The notes below the pieces were generated by a model. That model was not told the origin of the DNA and ran no database searches. It saw nothing but the letters and a program-made list of their open reading frames with translations. From contig NZ_JACSCH020000001.1 of the NCBI RefSeq assembly GCF_014451325.2, forward strand, positions 121,102 through 185,101: a stretch of 64,000 bases of DNA, given 5' to 3'. The position numbers and the translations under genes are program-made. Shown one piece after another: positions 16,264-24,452 of the stretch (position 1 is the stretch's first letter; the number at the start of each line of letters is the position of its first letter). This DNA comes from Streptomyces sp. CB02980 (GTDB taxonomy: Bacteria > Actinomycetota > Actinomycetes > Streptomycetales > Streptomycetaceae).

Positions 16264-18225
16264 TCAAGGGCGGGATCTGAGCCGGCGCAGGGTGTACCCG
16301 CCCGCTGCGGGGTCCAGGTGCTTGGTGGTCTCCTTGAAGAGGTATTCGGCCCGCTCATAGGAGAGGCGGCGGCGGCCCGTGTCGGGGCACAGGTCGGTCT
16401 GTGCGGGTGTCCGGGCGGGGCCGGGTCGCCGGTCGGAGAGGAACACCGGCCCCCGGGTCCGGCCGGCCAGCAACTCGGGCAGGAGCCGAGCGGTCCCGGA
16501 GCGCCAGGTCACCCAGGTGCCTCCCGTGCGGGCCCTGCGCTCCTCCAGGTCCAGGTCCTCGACGTTCAGGGACAGCACGGCTTTCGCTCCGGCCGCGGAC
16601 TCGTACAGGAGCCGCCACAGCGTGTGTTCACGCATCGGCAGCTCCGGGCGACTCCAGAGCGCGTCGAGCTGTGCGGGGCTGAGCGCCGGCGTCCGGGGGC
16701 GGGTCTCGGCGCGACGGTCCAGGCCGGCCGCGAGGTCGCCCAGGGACGCCCACGCGCTGAAGGACCTCACGGCCGCGCGGTGCCGGTTCCACGTCGCGGC
16801 CGCGGATTCACCCCACGCCGTCGCGAACACCCGCGCCACCTCCTCGGCCGTCAGGGAGGCCAGCGGCATTCGGTCACCGAGGGCCAGGCACAGGCGCCTC
16901 AGGGTCTGTCCGTAGGAGCGGATCGTAGCCGCGTCCAGATCGTCACGGCTCAGGAAGTCGTGGGTAGCCCGACCGAGTGTGGGGCCCGGCGGGCCGACGT
17001 CCTCGATCGCTTCCGCCCGTCGGTGCAGAAAAGCACGCTCGGCGGCGTTCCTCGTGAGGGAGGCCGCCCGGTGAAACTCCCGCCGCGCTTCCTGGTGCCG
17101 GCCCAGGCGGGCCAGTAGATCGCCCCTGACGCTGGGCAGGAGATGGTAGTCGCGCAAGCTGGGATCGGTGGTCAGCGCATCGGCCAGGTCGAGGCCTTCC
17201 TGCGGCCCGTACGCCATCCCGAGCGCCACCGCACGGTTGAGGTGAACGATCGGTGTCGGCACGAGCTGCGCCAACGCCCGGTACAGGGCCGCAATCTGGG
17301 CCCAGTCGGTGTCCTCTGCGTCATGTGCCTGCGCATGGCACACGGCAATGGCGGCCTGCAGCAGATACGGTCCGGGCGGTCCGCCGGCTTCCCGTGCCCG
17401 CAGCATCGCGGTGAAGCCGCGCCGGATGAGCAACTGGTCCCAGCGTCCCCTGTTCTGCTCGTGCAGTTGGACCGGCTCGCCCGACGGGCCGGTACGCGCG
17501 GCCGAGCGGGAGGCCTGGATCTCCATCAGCGCCACCAACGCGTGCACCTCGGCTTCCTGAGGTGCCAGCTCGGCCAGCAGCCGGCCCAGACGCAACGCTT
17601 CGAGACAGAGCCCGGGCCGCATCAGGTCCTCGCCGGAGGTGGCCGCGTAGCCCTCGTTGAAGACGAGGTAGATGACCTCCAGCACGGATGAGAGACGTTC
17701 GGTCAGTTCCGCGCCGTCCGGCAGGTCGAACGGCACCTGCTCCTCGGCCAGTGTCCGCTTGGCCGCTGCGATGCGCTGGGTGATCACCGTCCCGGTGACG
17801 AGGAAGGCCCTCGCGATCTCCTCGGCCGTCAGACCGCCCAGTAACCGGAGCGTAAGGGCGACTCGGGCCTCGGTCGCCAGAACGGGATGGCAGGAAATGA
17901 GCATCAGCCGCAGGACGTCGTCCTGTCCGGGCTCCGACTCGCCCGGCTGCTGTTCCAGCTCGTGGGCGAGCTGTTCCTGCTTGCGCGTCAGCCGCTGAGA
18001 GCGCCGGATGTGGTCGACGGCCCGCCGCTTGGCGGTGGTCGTCAGCCAGGCGCCGGGGTTGTCGGGTACGCCTGTGCTCGGCCACTGCTCCAGCGCGGCG
18101 ACGAGCGCGTCCTGGGCCAGCTCCTCGGCGAGGCCGACGTCGTGCACCATCCGCGTGAGCGCTGCGACGATCTTGGCCGACTCGAGCTTCCAGACCGCAG
18201 CCACCGTGCGACGGGTATCCAGCAC
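16264..18225 (-). CDS. ECF42-type sigma factor fused to a degenerate tyrosine recombinase
   Basis: The first 405 or so residues are a full ECF42 sigma factor: ESAKIVAALTRMVHDVGLAE, AWLTTTAKRRAVDHIRRSQR (sigma2), ARVALTLRLLGGLTAEEIAR (sigma4), then the usual helical extension ending AAERAFLHRRAEAIED. With no stop, the frame enters a site-specific recombinase near 16980: a core-binding region (LDAATIRSYGQTLRRLCLAL) and a catalytic region (ALSPAQLDALWSRPELPMRE, AVLSLNVEDLDLEERRART). Catalytic residues are lost: the usual AARAEE arginine reads AAGAKA, the HxLR motif reads RRLR, and the protein ends there, before the tyrosine. The sigma half may still work. The start is taken at GTG 18225; GTG 18231 is possible. 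Confidence 0.85.
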   Translation of the reverse strand: MLDTRRTVAAVWKLESAKIVAALTRMVHDVGLAEELAQDALVAALEQWPSTGVPDNPGAWLTTTAKRRAVDHIRRSQRLTRKQEQLAHELEQQPGESEPGQDDVLRLMLISCHPVLATEARVALTLRLLGGLTAEEIARAFLVTGTVITQRIAAAKRTLAEEQVPFDLPDGAELTERLSSVLEVIYLVFNEGYAATSGEDLMRPGLCLEALRLGRLLAELAPQEAEVHALVALMEIQASRSAARTGPSGEPVQLHEQNRGRWDQLLIRRGFTAMLRAREAGGPPGPYLLQAAIAVCHAQAHDAEDTDWAQIAALYRALAQLVPTPIVHLNRAVALGMAYGPQEGLDLADALTTDPSLRDYHLLPSVRGDLLARLGRHQEARREFHRAASLTRNAAERAFLHRRAEAIEDVGPPGPTLGRATHDFLSRDDLDAATIRSYGQTLRRLCLALGDRMPLASLTAEEVARVFATAWGESAAATWNRHRAAVRSFSAWASLGDLAAGLDRRAETRPRTPALSPAQLDALWSRPELPMREHTLWRLLYESAAGAKAVLSLNVEDLDLEERRARTGGTWVTWRSGTARLLPELLAGRTRGPVFLSDRRPGPARTPAQTDLCPDTGRRRLSYERAEYLFKETTKHLDPAAGGYTLRRLRSRP

Positions 18226-18239
18226 AGGCACGATGACAA

Positions 18240-18275
18240 CACCTGCCCCGACTTGTTCGCAAGCCGGGGCAGGTG
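18240..18275 (-). promoter_or_regulatory. Strong hairpin between the DGPF gene and the sigma gene
   Basis: CACCTGCCCCG (18240-18250) pairs with CGGGGCAGGTG (18265-18275); an inner CTTG/CAAG stem closes on a 4-nt loop (TTCG on +, CGAA in the transcript), with one mismatch. It sits 9-15 bp upstream of the sigma start and about 35 bp after the DGPF stop. It could end most DGPF transcripts or mask the sigma ribosome site. Confidence 0.65.
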
Positions 18276-18310
18276 CACGTCGCCGTTCAGGGCGCGAACC
18301 CGCCGAGGGC

Positions 18311-18634
18311 TCAGGGGCCGAAGACCTGCTGGACCACGCTCTCGCCGTCACCGACGATCCTTCGGAAGCGGCGGGCCAGCTCGACCGCCTCCTCCTTCGA
18401 GCGGACCTCGATGAGCGCGAAGCCGGCCACGGCCTCCTTGGCCTCGGTGAATGGGCCGTCCGTCACCGTGATCTCCTCGCCGGCAGACCTCACAAGGACG
18501 CCGCCCGGCTCCAGGCCACCGGTGGCCAACAGCACACCGGCCGCCGTCAACTCCTCTACGAACCTGCCCATTTCGGCATACAGCTTCTCGTCGGGGGCGG
18601 TGTCGGACGGCCTGGTCGTCATCAGGTAGCGCAT
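18311..18634 (-). CDS. YCII-related DGPF protein, partner of the ECF42 sigma factor
   Basis: The 107-aa protein begins MRYLMTTRPSDTAPDEKLYA and contains EEITVTDGPFTEAKEAVAGF (the DGPF motif) and EVRSKEEAVELARRF. DGPF proteins are encoded next to ECF42 sigma factors across actinobacteria and are believed to be under their control; they replace a classical anti-sigma factor in the neighbourhood. AGGGA precedes the ATG. The sigma gene follows on the same strand after the hairpin at 18240-18275. Confidence 0.9.
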   Translation of the reverse strand: MRYLMTTRPSDTAPDEKLYAEMGRFVEELTAAGVLLATGGLEPGGVLVRSAGEEITVTDGPFTEAKEAVAGFALIEVRSKEEAVELARRFRRIVGDGESVVQQVFGP

Positions 18635-18689
18635 TCATTCCCTCATCTCATCGTGCGGTTTCGACCGCTTCTGCCAACACGACGAACAA

Positions 18690-18731
18690 GGCGATGTGAC
18701 AGGGAACGTCTGCATTCCCTGTCACATCGCC
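18690..18731. promoter_or_regulatory. Perfect 17-bp palindrome between divergent genes
   Basis: GGCGATGTGACAGGGAA (18690-18706) and its exact complement (18715-18731) enclose 8 nt. Each arm presents TGTCACATCG outward, once on each strand, facing the DGPF gene and the DUF998 gene. TGTCACA resembles the -35 element described for ECF41 sigma factors, and ECF42 promoters are reported to use TGTCGA. It is a candidate bidirectional promoter/operator for the sigma regulon. Confidence 0.6.
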
Positions 18732-18783
18732 CGATCGACGTGTCGGCACAAGCACCACACTTCGAACCCGAGAGGCAGACATC

Positions 18784-19464
18784 ATGAGCACCCGGACCGC
18801 CACCACCGCCGTGCCCGCCACCACGACCGGAACCCCGGCCCGCCCCACCACCCGCTCCCTGCTCACCTGCGCGGTCGTGGCCTCTCCGCTGTGGGCGGCC
18901 CTCTCGCTGGCCCAAGCCGCCAGCCGCGACGGCTTCGACATCACCCGCCACCCGCTGAGCGCCCTGAGCAACGGCTCGCTCGGCTGGCTCCAGATCGCCA
19001 ACTTCCTCGTCGCCGGAATCCTGCTCGCCATCGGCGCGACCGGGCTCCGCAGAGCGCTGCACGGCACCCCCGGGGGCACCTGGGCCCCTCGGCTGGTCCG
19101 GATCGGCGGCATCGGCATGATCGCCGCAGGGCTGTTCGTGATGGACCCGGTCGACGGCTTCCCCGCGGGCGCCCCCGCCGCGGAGGCCGCCGCGCTCACC
19201 TGGCACAGCTACGCCCACTTCGCCGCAGGATCGGTCACCTTCACCTCCCTGATCGCCGCCTGCTACGTGCTGGGCCGCCACTTCGGCCGCATCGGCAACC
19301 GCGGCTACGCCATCGCCTCCCGCGTCGCCGGCACCACCCTCCTGATCGGCAACGGCTGGGCGATGGGCGGCGGCACGGCCGGCACCCTGACGCTTGCCGT
19401 CGGTGCCATCACCGCCATGCTCACGATCTCCGTGATCGCGAACCGGTACCGCCGCGGCCACTGA
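18784..19464 (+). CDS. DUF998 integral membrane protein
   Basis: The 226-aa protein has about six hydrophobic segments: LLTCAVVASPLWAALSLAQA, IANFLVAGILLAIGATGL, IGGIGMIAAGLFVMDPVDGF, FAAGSVTFTSLIAACYVLG, and a C-terminal pair around TTLLIGNGWAMGGGTAGTLT. The DGFDITRHPLSALSNGSLGW loop after helix 1 is a DUF998 hallmark. Function is unknown. Its divergent placement across the TGTCACA palindrome suggests control by the ECF42 system. Confidence 0.88.
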   Translation: MSTRTATTAVPATTTGTPARPTTRSLLTCAVVASPLWAALSLAQAASRDGFDITRHPLSALSNGSLGWLQIANFLVAGILLAIGATGLRRALHGTPGGTWAPRLVRIGGIGMIAAGLFVMDPVDGFPAGAPAAEAAALTWHSYAHFAAGSVTFTSLIAACYVLGRHFGRIGNRGYAIASRVAGTTLLIGNGWAMGGGTAGTLTLAVGAITAMLTISVIANRYRRGH

Positions 19465-19959
19465 GCCACGCCCCAGACGGCACCCCTCTTGGGGCGCCTG
19501 GTATCTGCCCAGCACAACCCCCAAACGGGTCAGCTTGGTTGAGCCGTGACGGCAAGACGCCGCCGACAGCTACATCGGCCTGGATACGTCAGTGCTGCCG
19601 TCCGGCCGACCAGGTCCGGGGCCTCATCGAGCAGTTGCGCAGCGCCCGGCGAACATGGTCCGTGCCGTGCTGATGCAGCAGCAGGGCCCTGAGCCGGCGG
19701 GGCCAGGCAGGAGTTGCACCTGCCCGGAACAGGCCGATTGCCCGCTCTCCCCACGCGGCTCATGCCGGAGGAGAAGCACTTCTCGCGGACGTACTCGGCG
19801 CGAACTGCCTCTGCCACGACATCGGGCGGGAGCCGACACGACGGGCCTCGGCAAACGCGGCCTTGGAAGCACCGGCGGCTCGGTCGGTGCTTGGCGGCCC
19901 CGGCAGCCCGAAATCAGGTGGCACCGAGTCCCGCTGCAGTGCCATGCTCCAGGCAGCAA
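19465..19959. other. Intergenic region upstream of the tRNA gene
   Basis: No reliable gene. Several short open frames exist on both strands, but none has a ribosome site or recognisable motif. Confidence 0.5.
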
Positions 19960-20037
19960 AGGGGCGTAGCTCAGCCCGGCCAGAGCAACGGACTCCAAAC
20001 CCGTACGCCGCAGGTTCGAATCCTGCCGCCCCTGCCA
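19960..20037 (+). tRNA. tRNA-Trp (anticodon CCA)
   Basis: The cloverleaf is readable. AGGGGCG pairs with CGCCCCT in the acceptor stem. The D-arm is GCTC/GAGC. The anticodon arm is ACGGA/CCCGT around loop CTCCAAA, with CCA at 19995-19997. The T-arm is GCAGG TTCGAAT CCTGC, and the 3' CCA is encoded. The last anticodon-stem pair is an A-C mismatch, and the D-loop is rich in C and G. The sequence differs from the usual Streptomyces tRNA-Trp, so it may be a second copy, possibly element-borne. Confidence 0.85.
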
Positions 20038-20159
20038 TTACACCTCGACCACGACCACTCCGTCGGCCTTCGGAACAATCTCCGGTGGCGGGTCCCCGGC
20101 GAGGGAGCGTTCTCCGTAGGTCGGTAACTCCCCGCGCAGTCCGCGTAGGCAGGGCTCGA

Positions 20160-21010
20160 AGTACGGCACTGGAAGTGCCCACGCAGATGCCGATACACGC
20201 TCGCGGGTGCCGTATCGACGACGCCGGTCGACACTGCGGCAGCGAACTGCCCCATTGCCCTCCGCCCCACCACATCGAAGATGTGCCTCGCCGCCTTTCG
20301 TGCTCCGACCTGATCCACATCGAGGAACTCGCGCAGCCCGTGGTCCGTGTCACCCAGGCTGAGCCGGCGGTGGAGGTCGTTCCTGCCATACATGCCGGGC
20401 GCGGTGATCTCCATCAGCGGCTTCGCCCACTGGCAGAAGACCTCGAGCGCGCTGCGGTCCGGATGCCAAGGCACATGCTCAGCGAACTGACTTTCTCGCT
20501 ACGCCACCAGCGCCGGAGCCAGAGTGACCGCAGCCCCGGCTCTCTCGCGGCACGGGGTCCCGCCCACATGCTTCGATTCGCATTCCATGGCAGCGCGGTA
20601 GTCCCGATCGCCGACATAAAGCATGAACCCGGCGGGGAGACGAAACGCGTTCGCCGTATGGAAGAGGTGTCGCAGCTGCCGTCCGGGAGTGCTACGGGGT
20701 GCTGGAAGCCGATTTGTCACCTTCGCCCGTCCCGCTTGATGTTCTTCGCCTGCACAAGGCAGCCGAAGCATTCCCCGGAGCGGTCCACCCACCACCAGAG
20801 ATAGTCCGACCCGGCCTTCCTGCTTCTTGTTGAACTTGGCGTACCGCATTTCCGGGATGACGGACAGGCAGAAGCGCTGGGTGAGGTACTCCTCGTCCCG
20901 TACTCCCTCAAGGGCGAGAAGCCGGCCCATCTCCGTCTCGACCTCAGCGGTTGCGCGGCAAAACGCCGATGCACGGAAGTAGCGCTGCCTGCTGTGCCCT
21001 CTTCCGTCAT
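20160..21010 (-). pseudogene. Broken nuclease-like hypothetical gene
   Basis: Reading across three frames recovers one protein: LALEGVRDEEYLTQRFCLSV and IPEMRYAKFNKKQEGRVG, then SDYLWWWVDRSGECFGCLVQ and AKNIKRDGR, then RQLRHLFHTANAFRLPAGFM and LYVGDRDYRAAMEC, and lastly FAEHVPWHPDRSALEVFCQW with HIFDVVGRRAMGQFAAAVST. The DYLWWW...QAKNIKR core looks like a PD-(D/E)xK nuclease core. At least two frameshifts separate the parts. The family name is not certain. Confidence 0.6.
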
Positions 21011-21261
21011 GCCGTTGGTCGCTCCCCCGCTGTCAGGCGTTCAGGGCATCAGGAGTGCCTCTGACATCCCGGGCAGCGCCAGAACTGCCCAGGCTCTGTC
21101 GTAGCAGGGCCCGGCTGGTTCATGGGCGGCGTCAGGCCCTCCGGCGCGCCCTTTCCCTCAGGCCGCCCATCCCTGGCAGCGGCGGCCGCTACTGAACTTG
21201 ATTGGGTGATGTCGGGACCGTTCGCCTGATAGCTCCTGGTCCGTTCCGGTAGCCCTGGACT

Positions 21262-22325
21262 GTGAGATACGCGCAGGGCGGCGGCTTGACCGACGCCGGG
21301 AGGGCAGCGCGGGAGCGGATCCGGCTGCAGGCTGTGGAACGCTTCGAGGGCGGTGAGAAGAACCGGGAGATCGCCGCCGCGCTGCGGGTGTCGGAGCGGT
21401 CGGTGGAGCGGTGGCGTCGGCGATGGCGGGAGGCCGGAGCGACCGGGGTGCGATCGAAGGGCTCCCCGGGGCGCCCGAGGCTGAGCGATTCGCAAATAGC
21501 CAGACTGGAGCGTGAGTTGGAGTACGGACCGCTCACCCACGGCTGGGCTGACCAGCGGTGGACGCTGGCCCGGGTGAAGACGCTGATAGGCCGACTCTTC
21601 CACGTTTCGTACACGGTAGAGGGCACGTGGCGGCTGCTGAAGCGTCACGGGTGGTCGTGGCAGCAGCCGGCCCGCCGGGCGATCGAGCGCGACGATGCGG
21701 CGGTAGAACTGTGGAAGAAGGAGGTCTGGCCGCGGGTAAAAGCGCCGCGGCGGCCCGTGGAGCCTGGGTCGTCTTCGAGGACGAAGCCGGACAGTCCATG
21801 AGGCCGCCGCGCGCCAGGACCTGGGGCCGCATCGGCCACACACCCGTCGTCCGCGTCCGCGCCAGGGGGTCCGGACGGGTATCGATGGCCGGAATGACCT
21901 GCTTCAAACAGGGCGAGCGGTCCCGGATGTTCTACAGCTTCCTCGTCTACCGGGGGCGCAAGGGCGAGCCGAAGGGCTTCACCTGGCGGGACTACCGCGA
22001 CCTCATCGTGCGGGCGCACATCCAGCTCGGCGGTCCGATCGTCCTGATCTGGGACAATCTGCGCGCTCACCTGATGCCGCCGATGAGAGCGTTCATCGAA
22101 GCCAACGCCGACTGGCTGACCGTCTTCCAGCTGCCCTCCTACCCGCCCGACCTCAACCCGCAGGAAGGCGTCTGGGCGCTGGTCAAACGAACCATCGGCA
22201 ACCTCGCCGCACCAAACCTCGACCAGATGGCCAGGGCCGTGAAGCGCAGCCTCAAGCAGATCCAGTACCGCCCTGACCTCGTCGACGGCTGCATCGCTGC
22301 CACCGGCTTGAGTCTGGATGGCTGA
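21262..22325 (+). CDS. IS630-family transposase, made by -1 frameshifting
   Basis: The first phase (GTG 21262 to about 21741) encodes the HTH part: IAAALRVSERSVERWRRRWR and GSPGRPRLSD. At 21738-21741 the sequence AAAA lets the ribosome slip back one base (GTA AAA GCG becomes AAA AGC). The second phase continues GAWVVFEDEAGQSMRPPRAR, VLIWDNLRAHLMPP and YPPDLNPQEGVWALVKRT. The DDE triad is complete: D in FEDEAG, D in IWDNLRAH, E in NPQEGVW. Frameshift control of transposase is common in this family. The element may still be active. Confidence 0.85.
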
Positions 22326-22349
22326 CCGCAACCGGGAGCCGGTCCCGGG

Positions 22350-22862
22350 TCATGCATCCCAGTCCGCGTAGTCCCCCATCTCCACGTCGTCGCAGAAGGT
22401 CTCCCAGAACCCATCGGGCACGAGCGCGGTCTCGTCAATGCCGGAGAGGAGGCCGCGCAACTCTTCCGCCACCTCGTATGTCTCCTCGTCGCCCTCGGCG
22501 TAGAAGGGGAAGCGTGCGATCACGGCCCCGACGCATCGGTTGAACGAGTCGAGGTCCCTGTTCACGTGCCTAATCACTGCTGGCTCGCTCGTGGGAGTCT
22601 CCACCACGTGACCGCTGGCCACATCAACGGCGATGGTGATACTTCCGAACAGGCCACTCACCGCGAAACCTACCAGCCCCCGCTCACCGAGGTCCGCGAA
22701 GTACACCGGCTCGCTCAGCGGTCGGTACTCGTAACCGATCAGCCCGCATGGGATACCAGCCTTCCCGAGATCGACAGCAACCTGGGCGGGCACCTCGGGC
22801 GGGACCTCAAGCGGAATCAAGACGAACTCGGGTTTCGGCAACTGCGGCAACGGCTGGTTCAC
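22350..22862 (-). CDS. SUKH-4-like immunity protein carried inside the IS630 element
   Basis: A GTG at 22862 with GAGGA upstream gives 170 aa. The pattern YRPLSEPVYFADLGERGLVG, ITIAVDVASGHVVETPTSEP, then VNRDLDSFNRCVGAVIARFP and a C-terminal ETALVPDGFWETFCDDVEMG matches SUKH-4 immunity proteins, which neutralise polymorphic toxins. No toxin gene is next to it. It sits between the transposase and the right inverted repeat, on the opposite strand, so it travels with the element. It could protect neighbours from toxins, or be a passenger captured from a toxin locus. Confidence 0.65.
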   Translation of the reverse strand: MNQPLPQLPKPEFVLIPLEVPPEVPAQVAVDLGKAGIPCGLIGYEYRPLSEPVYFADLGERGLVGFAVSGLFGSITIAVDVASGHVVETPTSEPAVIRHVNRDLDSFNRCVGAVIARFPFYAEGDEETYEVAEELRGLLSGIDETALVPDGFWETFCDDVEMGDYADWDA

Positions 22863-22958
22863 GGGAGGATCCTCCCCCGACGGACTGCTCGGCAACACCC
22901 ACAGGCCCGCGACTCCCGCCAGGCAGCCAGCCCCGACATCACTCAATCAAGTTCAGTA

Positions 22959-23319
22959 GTCAGCCACCACCAGACACCAGGCCAGCCGGGATCGCGCTGT
23001 CCAGGCAAAGTGAGCGCCCGCCTCTCGCGGGATGTAAGGCCGGCGCTCACCGACACTTCCGCTGCCGGGCCCGGTCCGGATGCAGTACGCCTGAACCCGA
23101 TTCCGTCTGGACGGCGTAAGCGAGGATCAAGCTGTCGTCGTTCGCCCGCCCGCCCGACGAGCAGGGCGGACGGCGCCGTCCGGATCGGTTGAGATCTCCG
23201 GCACGCCTCCTTCCCGAAGCCGAGCGGGCACACAGCTACCCGCGCGCCCCAGCCAGACGCCGGCTTGTGAGCGACAGCGGGATGAGGACCACCCCTGAGA
23301 TCACTTGCAGTACAGCCCA
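22959..23319. other. Intergenic region, no gene seen
   Basis: GTGAGCGC near 23010 and GCGCTCAC near 23045 form a long-range stem around CCCGC/GCGGG, which may act as a terminator. Nothing else is supported. Confidence 0.45.
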
Positions 23320-23598
23320 TTAGCTTGCCGATTGACCTCGGCGCGAGATGAGCCGGGCGAGTGTCTCTGTGGGCCAGCAGAGCCATGCGAGAAGCGGGCT
23401 CATGACCACGAACCAGTGGACACTGATTCGGCCCTGCTCCTTGTCCAGGATCGCTGGAGCCTCATCCCGGTAGACGTAGCGGAGGTAGCGGCGGCGGACC
23501 GGCCCGCCAGCCATCAGCAGCACTGGTGAGGCGACGAGGATGGCCAACGGGGCCAGGACTTTCGCGGCGGTGAGCTTCGCCTTCTCCTCGTATCGCAT
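23320..23598 (-). CDS. Small two-helix membrane protein
   Basis: The 92-aa product has a charged start, a hydrophobic helix VLAPLAILVASPVLLMAG, a basic middle (RRRYLRYVYRDEAP), a second helix VHWFVVMSPLLAWLCW and a short basic tail. Codon use is reasonable. No family is recognised. It is transcribed away from the gene at 23643 across about 45 bp. Confidence 0.5.
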   Translation of the reverse strand: MRYEEKAKLTAAKVLAPLAILVASPVLLMAGGPVRRRYLRYVYRDEAPAILDKEQGRISVHWFVVMSPLLAWLCWPTETLARLISRRGQSAS

Positions 23599-23642
23599 GC
23601 GCTCAGCCTGTCGTCTAACCTCAACTCCTTGAAGGGGTGGGT

Positions 23643-24059
23643 ATGGATCAGGCGGTCTTCGAGTCCATCAGGTACTCAGCTGGGTGCCAGGACTGCGGTG
23701 CGGAGTTGGAGTGCTGGGGCGTCCAAGCCCTGGTCCATGGCTCCTTGCGCTGGGACACGGAGTCCAGGTGTTCAGCCTGCGGGTTTGCGATAGCTGACTG
23801 CGGCGGTGATCTGCCTTCCGAACTACGGGGGCGGCTGCTCTCCGAGCGGGGACCAGCCCGCCTCCAGGTGGATCCATCAGCGAGGAACGCTGCGATCATG
23901 CGGGTTCTGCGGGCAGAACTTGGCATAGGTCTGGTGGAAGTCAAGACCCTGCTGAGGGAGGTCTTGGCGGGAGCCCACGCGGGCACGATGCCTGAGATCG
24001 AGTTCCTGGCCCGCAAGCTGCGGGCGTCTGGCGTCGATGCTGTTTCCGCTCGGCCGTAG
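23643..24059 (+). CDS. Zinc-ribbon protein with an L7/L12-like C-terminus
   Basis: The 138-aa product has CQDC and CSAC pairs (about 15-50), a likely zinc ribbon. The C-terminal half, IMRVLRAELGIGLVEVKTLL then FLARKLRASGVDA, resembles the ribosomal L7/L12 C-terminal domain (G(L)xEAK then LxxAGA). Such stand-alone L7/L12-like domains occur in Streptomyces hypothetical proteins; function is unknown. ATG 23643 has AAGGGG six bases upstream and is preferred over GTG 23637. Confidence 0.65.
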   Translation: MDQAVFESIRYSAGCQDCGAELECWGVQALVHGSLRWDTESRCSACGFAIADCGGDLPSELRGRLLSERGPARLQVDPSARNAAIMRVLRAELGIGLVEVKTLLREVLAGAHAGTMPEIEFLARKLRASGVDAVSARP

Positions 24060-24187
24060 ATGTCGGCGTACTCCTCAATGCGCTCAGGCAAGTACGGACG
24101 AGTGCCTCTTCAATAGCAGCAACTTCGAGGAGCTTGTAGAGGCCGACGAGCCTCGTTTTGCCGCTGGCCAGGACCACCCTCAAGACC

Positions 24188-24395
24188 GTCTCCCGCCCCA
24201 CGGGAGCCAAGGGGTACGCCGTCCTCCCGCGCCGCGGGCCAGTCGAACGCACGCTGGGATGGATCATGAACGCCCGCCGCAACGCGAGAGACTACGAACG
24301 TCTCCCGCAGCATTCCGAGGCTCACCTGAACTGGTCCCTCATCACCCTCATGACCAGGCGACTCACGAGGAAAAGGCCTGCCCCCAGGCTGGACG
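24188..24395 (+). pseudogene. IS5-family transposase, C-terminal scrap
   Basis: About 60 codons read KGYAVLPRRGPVERTLGWIM, NARRNARDYERLPQHSEAHL and NWSLITLMTRRLTRK, the end of a DDE transposase (VERT..W..). Everything upstream is missing. Confidence 0.75.
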
Positions 24396-24452
24396 AAGAA
24401 GGCTGCGGCCACCTGAGGTCCGAGGCAGACCCCGCCGCGCAAGGTGCTCGCC

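Larger units (their letters stand above)
21192..22956 (+). mobile_element. IS630-family element with a cargo gene
   Basis: Terminal inverted repeats starting CTGAACTTGATTG at 21192 and ending with the complement CAATCAAGTTCAG at 22956 match over about 25 bp with one difference. Each end is bordered by TA, the target duplicated by IS630/Tc1-type transposition. Inside are a two-phase transposase (21262-22325) and, on the opposite strand, a SUKH-4-like gene (22350-22862). At 1765 bp it exceeds the usual 1.1-1.2 kb by the size of the cargo. Confidence 0.85.

Noticed and set aside
19960..20037. tRNA-Trp as a used attachment site inside this window
   Set aside because: I found no second copy of its 3' end (GGTTCGAATCCTG) and no intact integrase here; the recombinase at 16264 is degenerate and fused.
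22863..22946. Upstream start for the SUKH-4-like gene
   Set aside because: The extra 28 codons overlap the IS right inverted repeat and look non-coding; GTG 22862 has a ribosome site.
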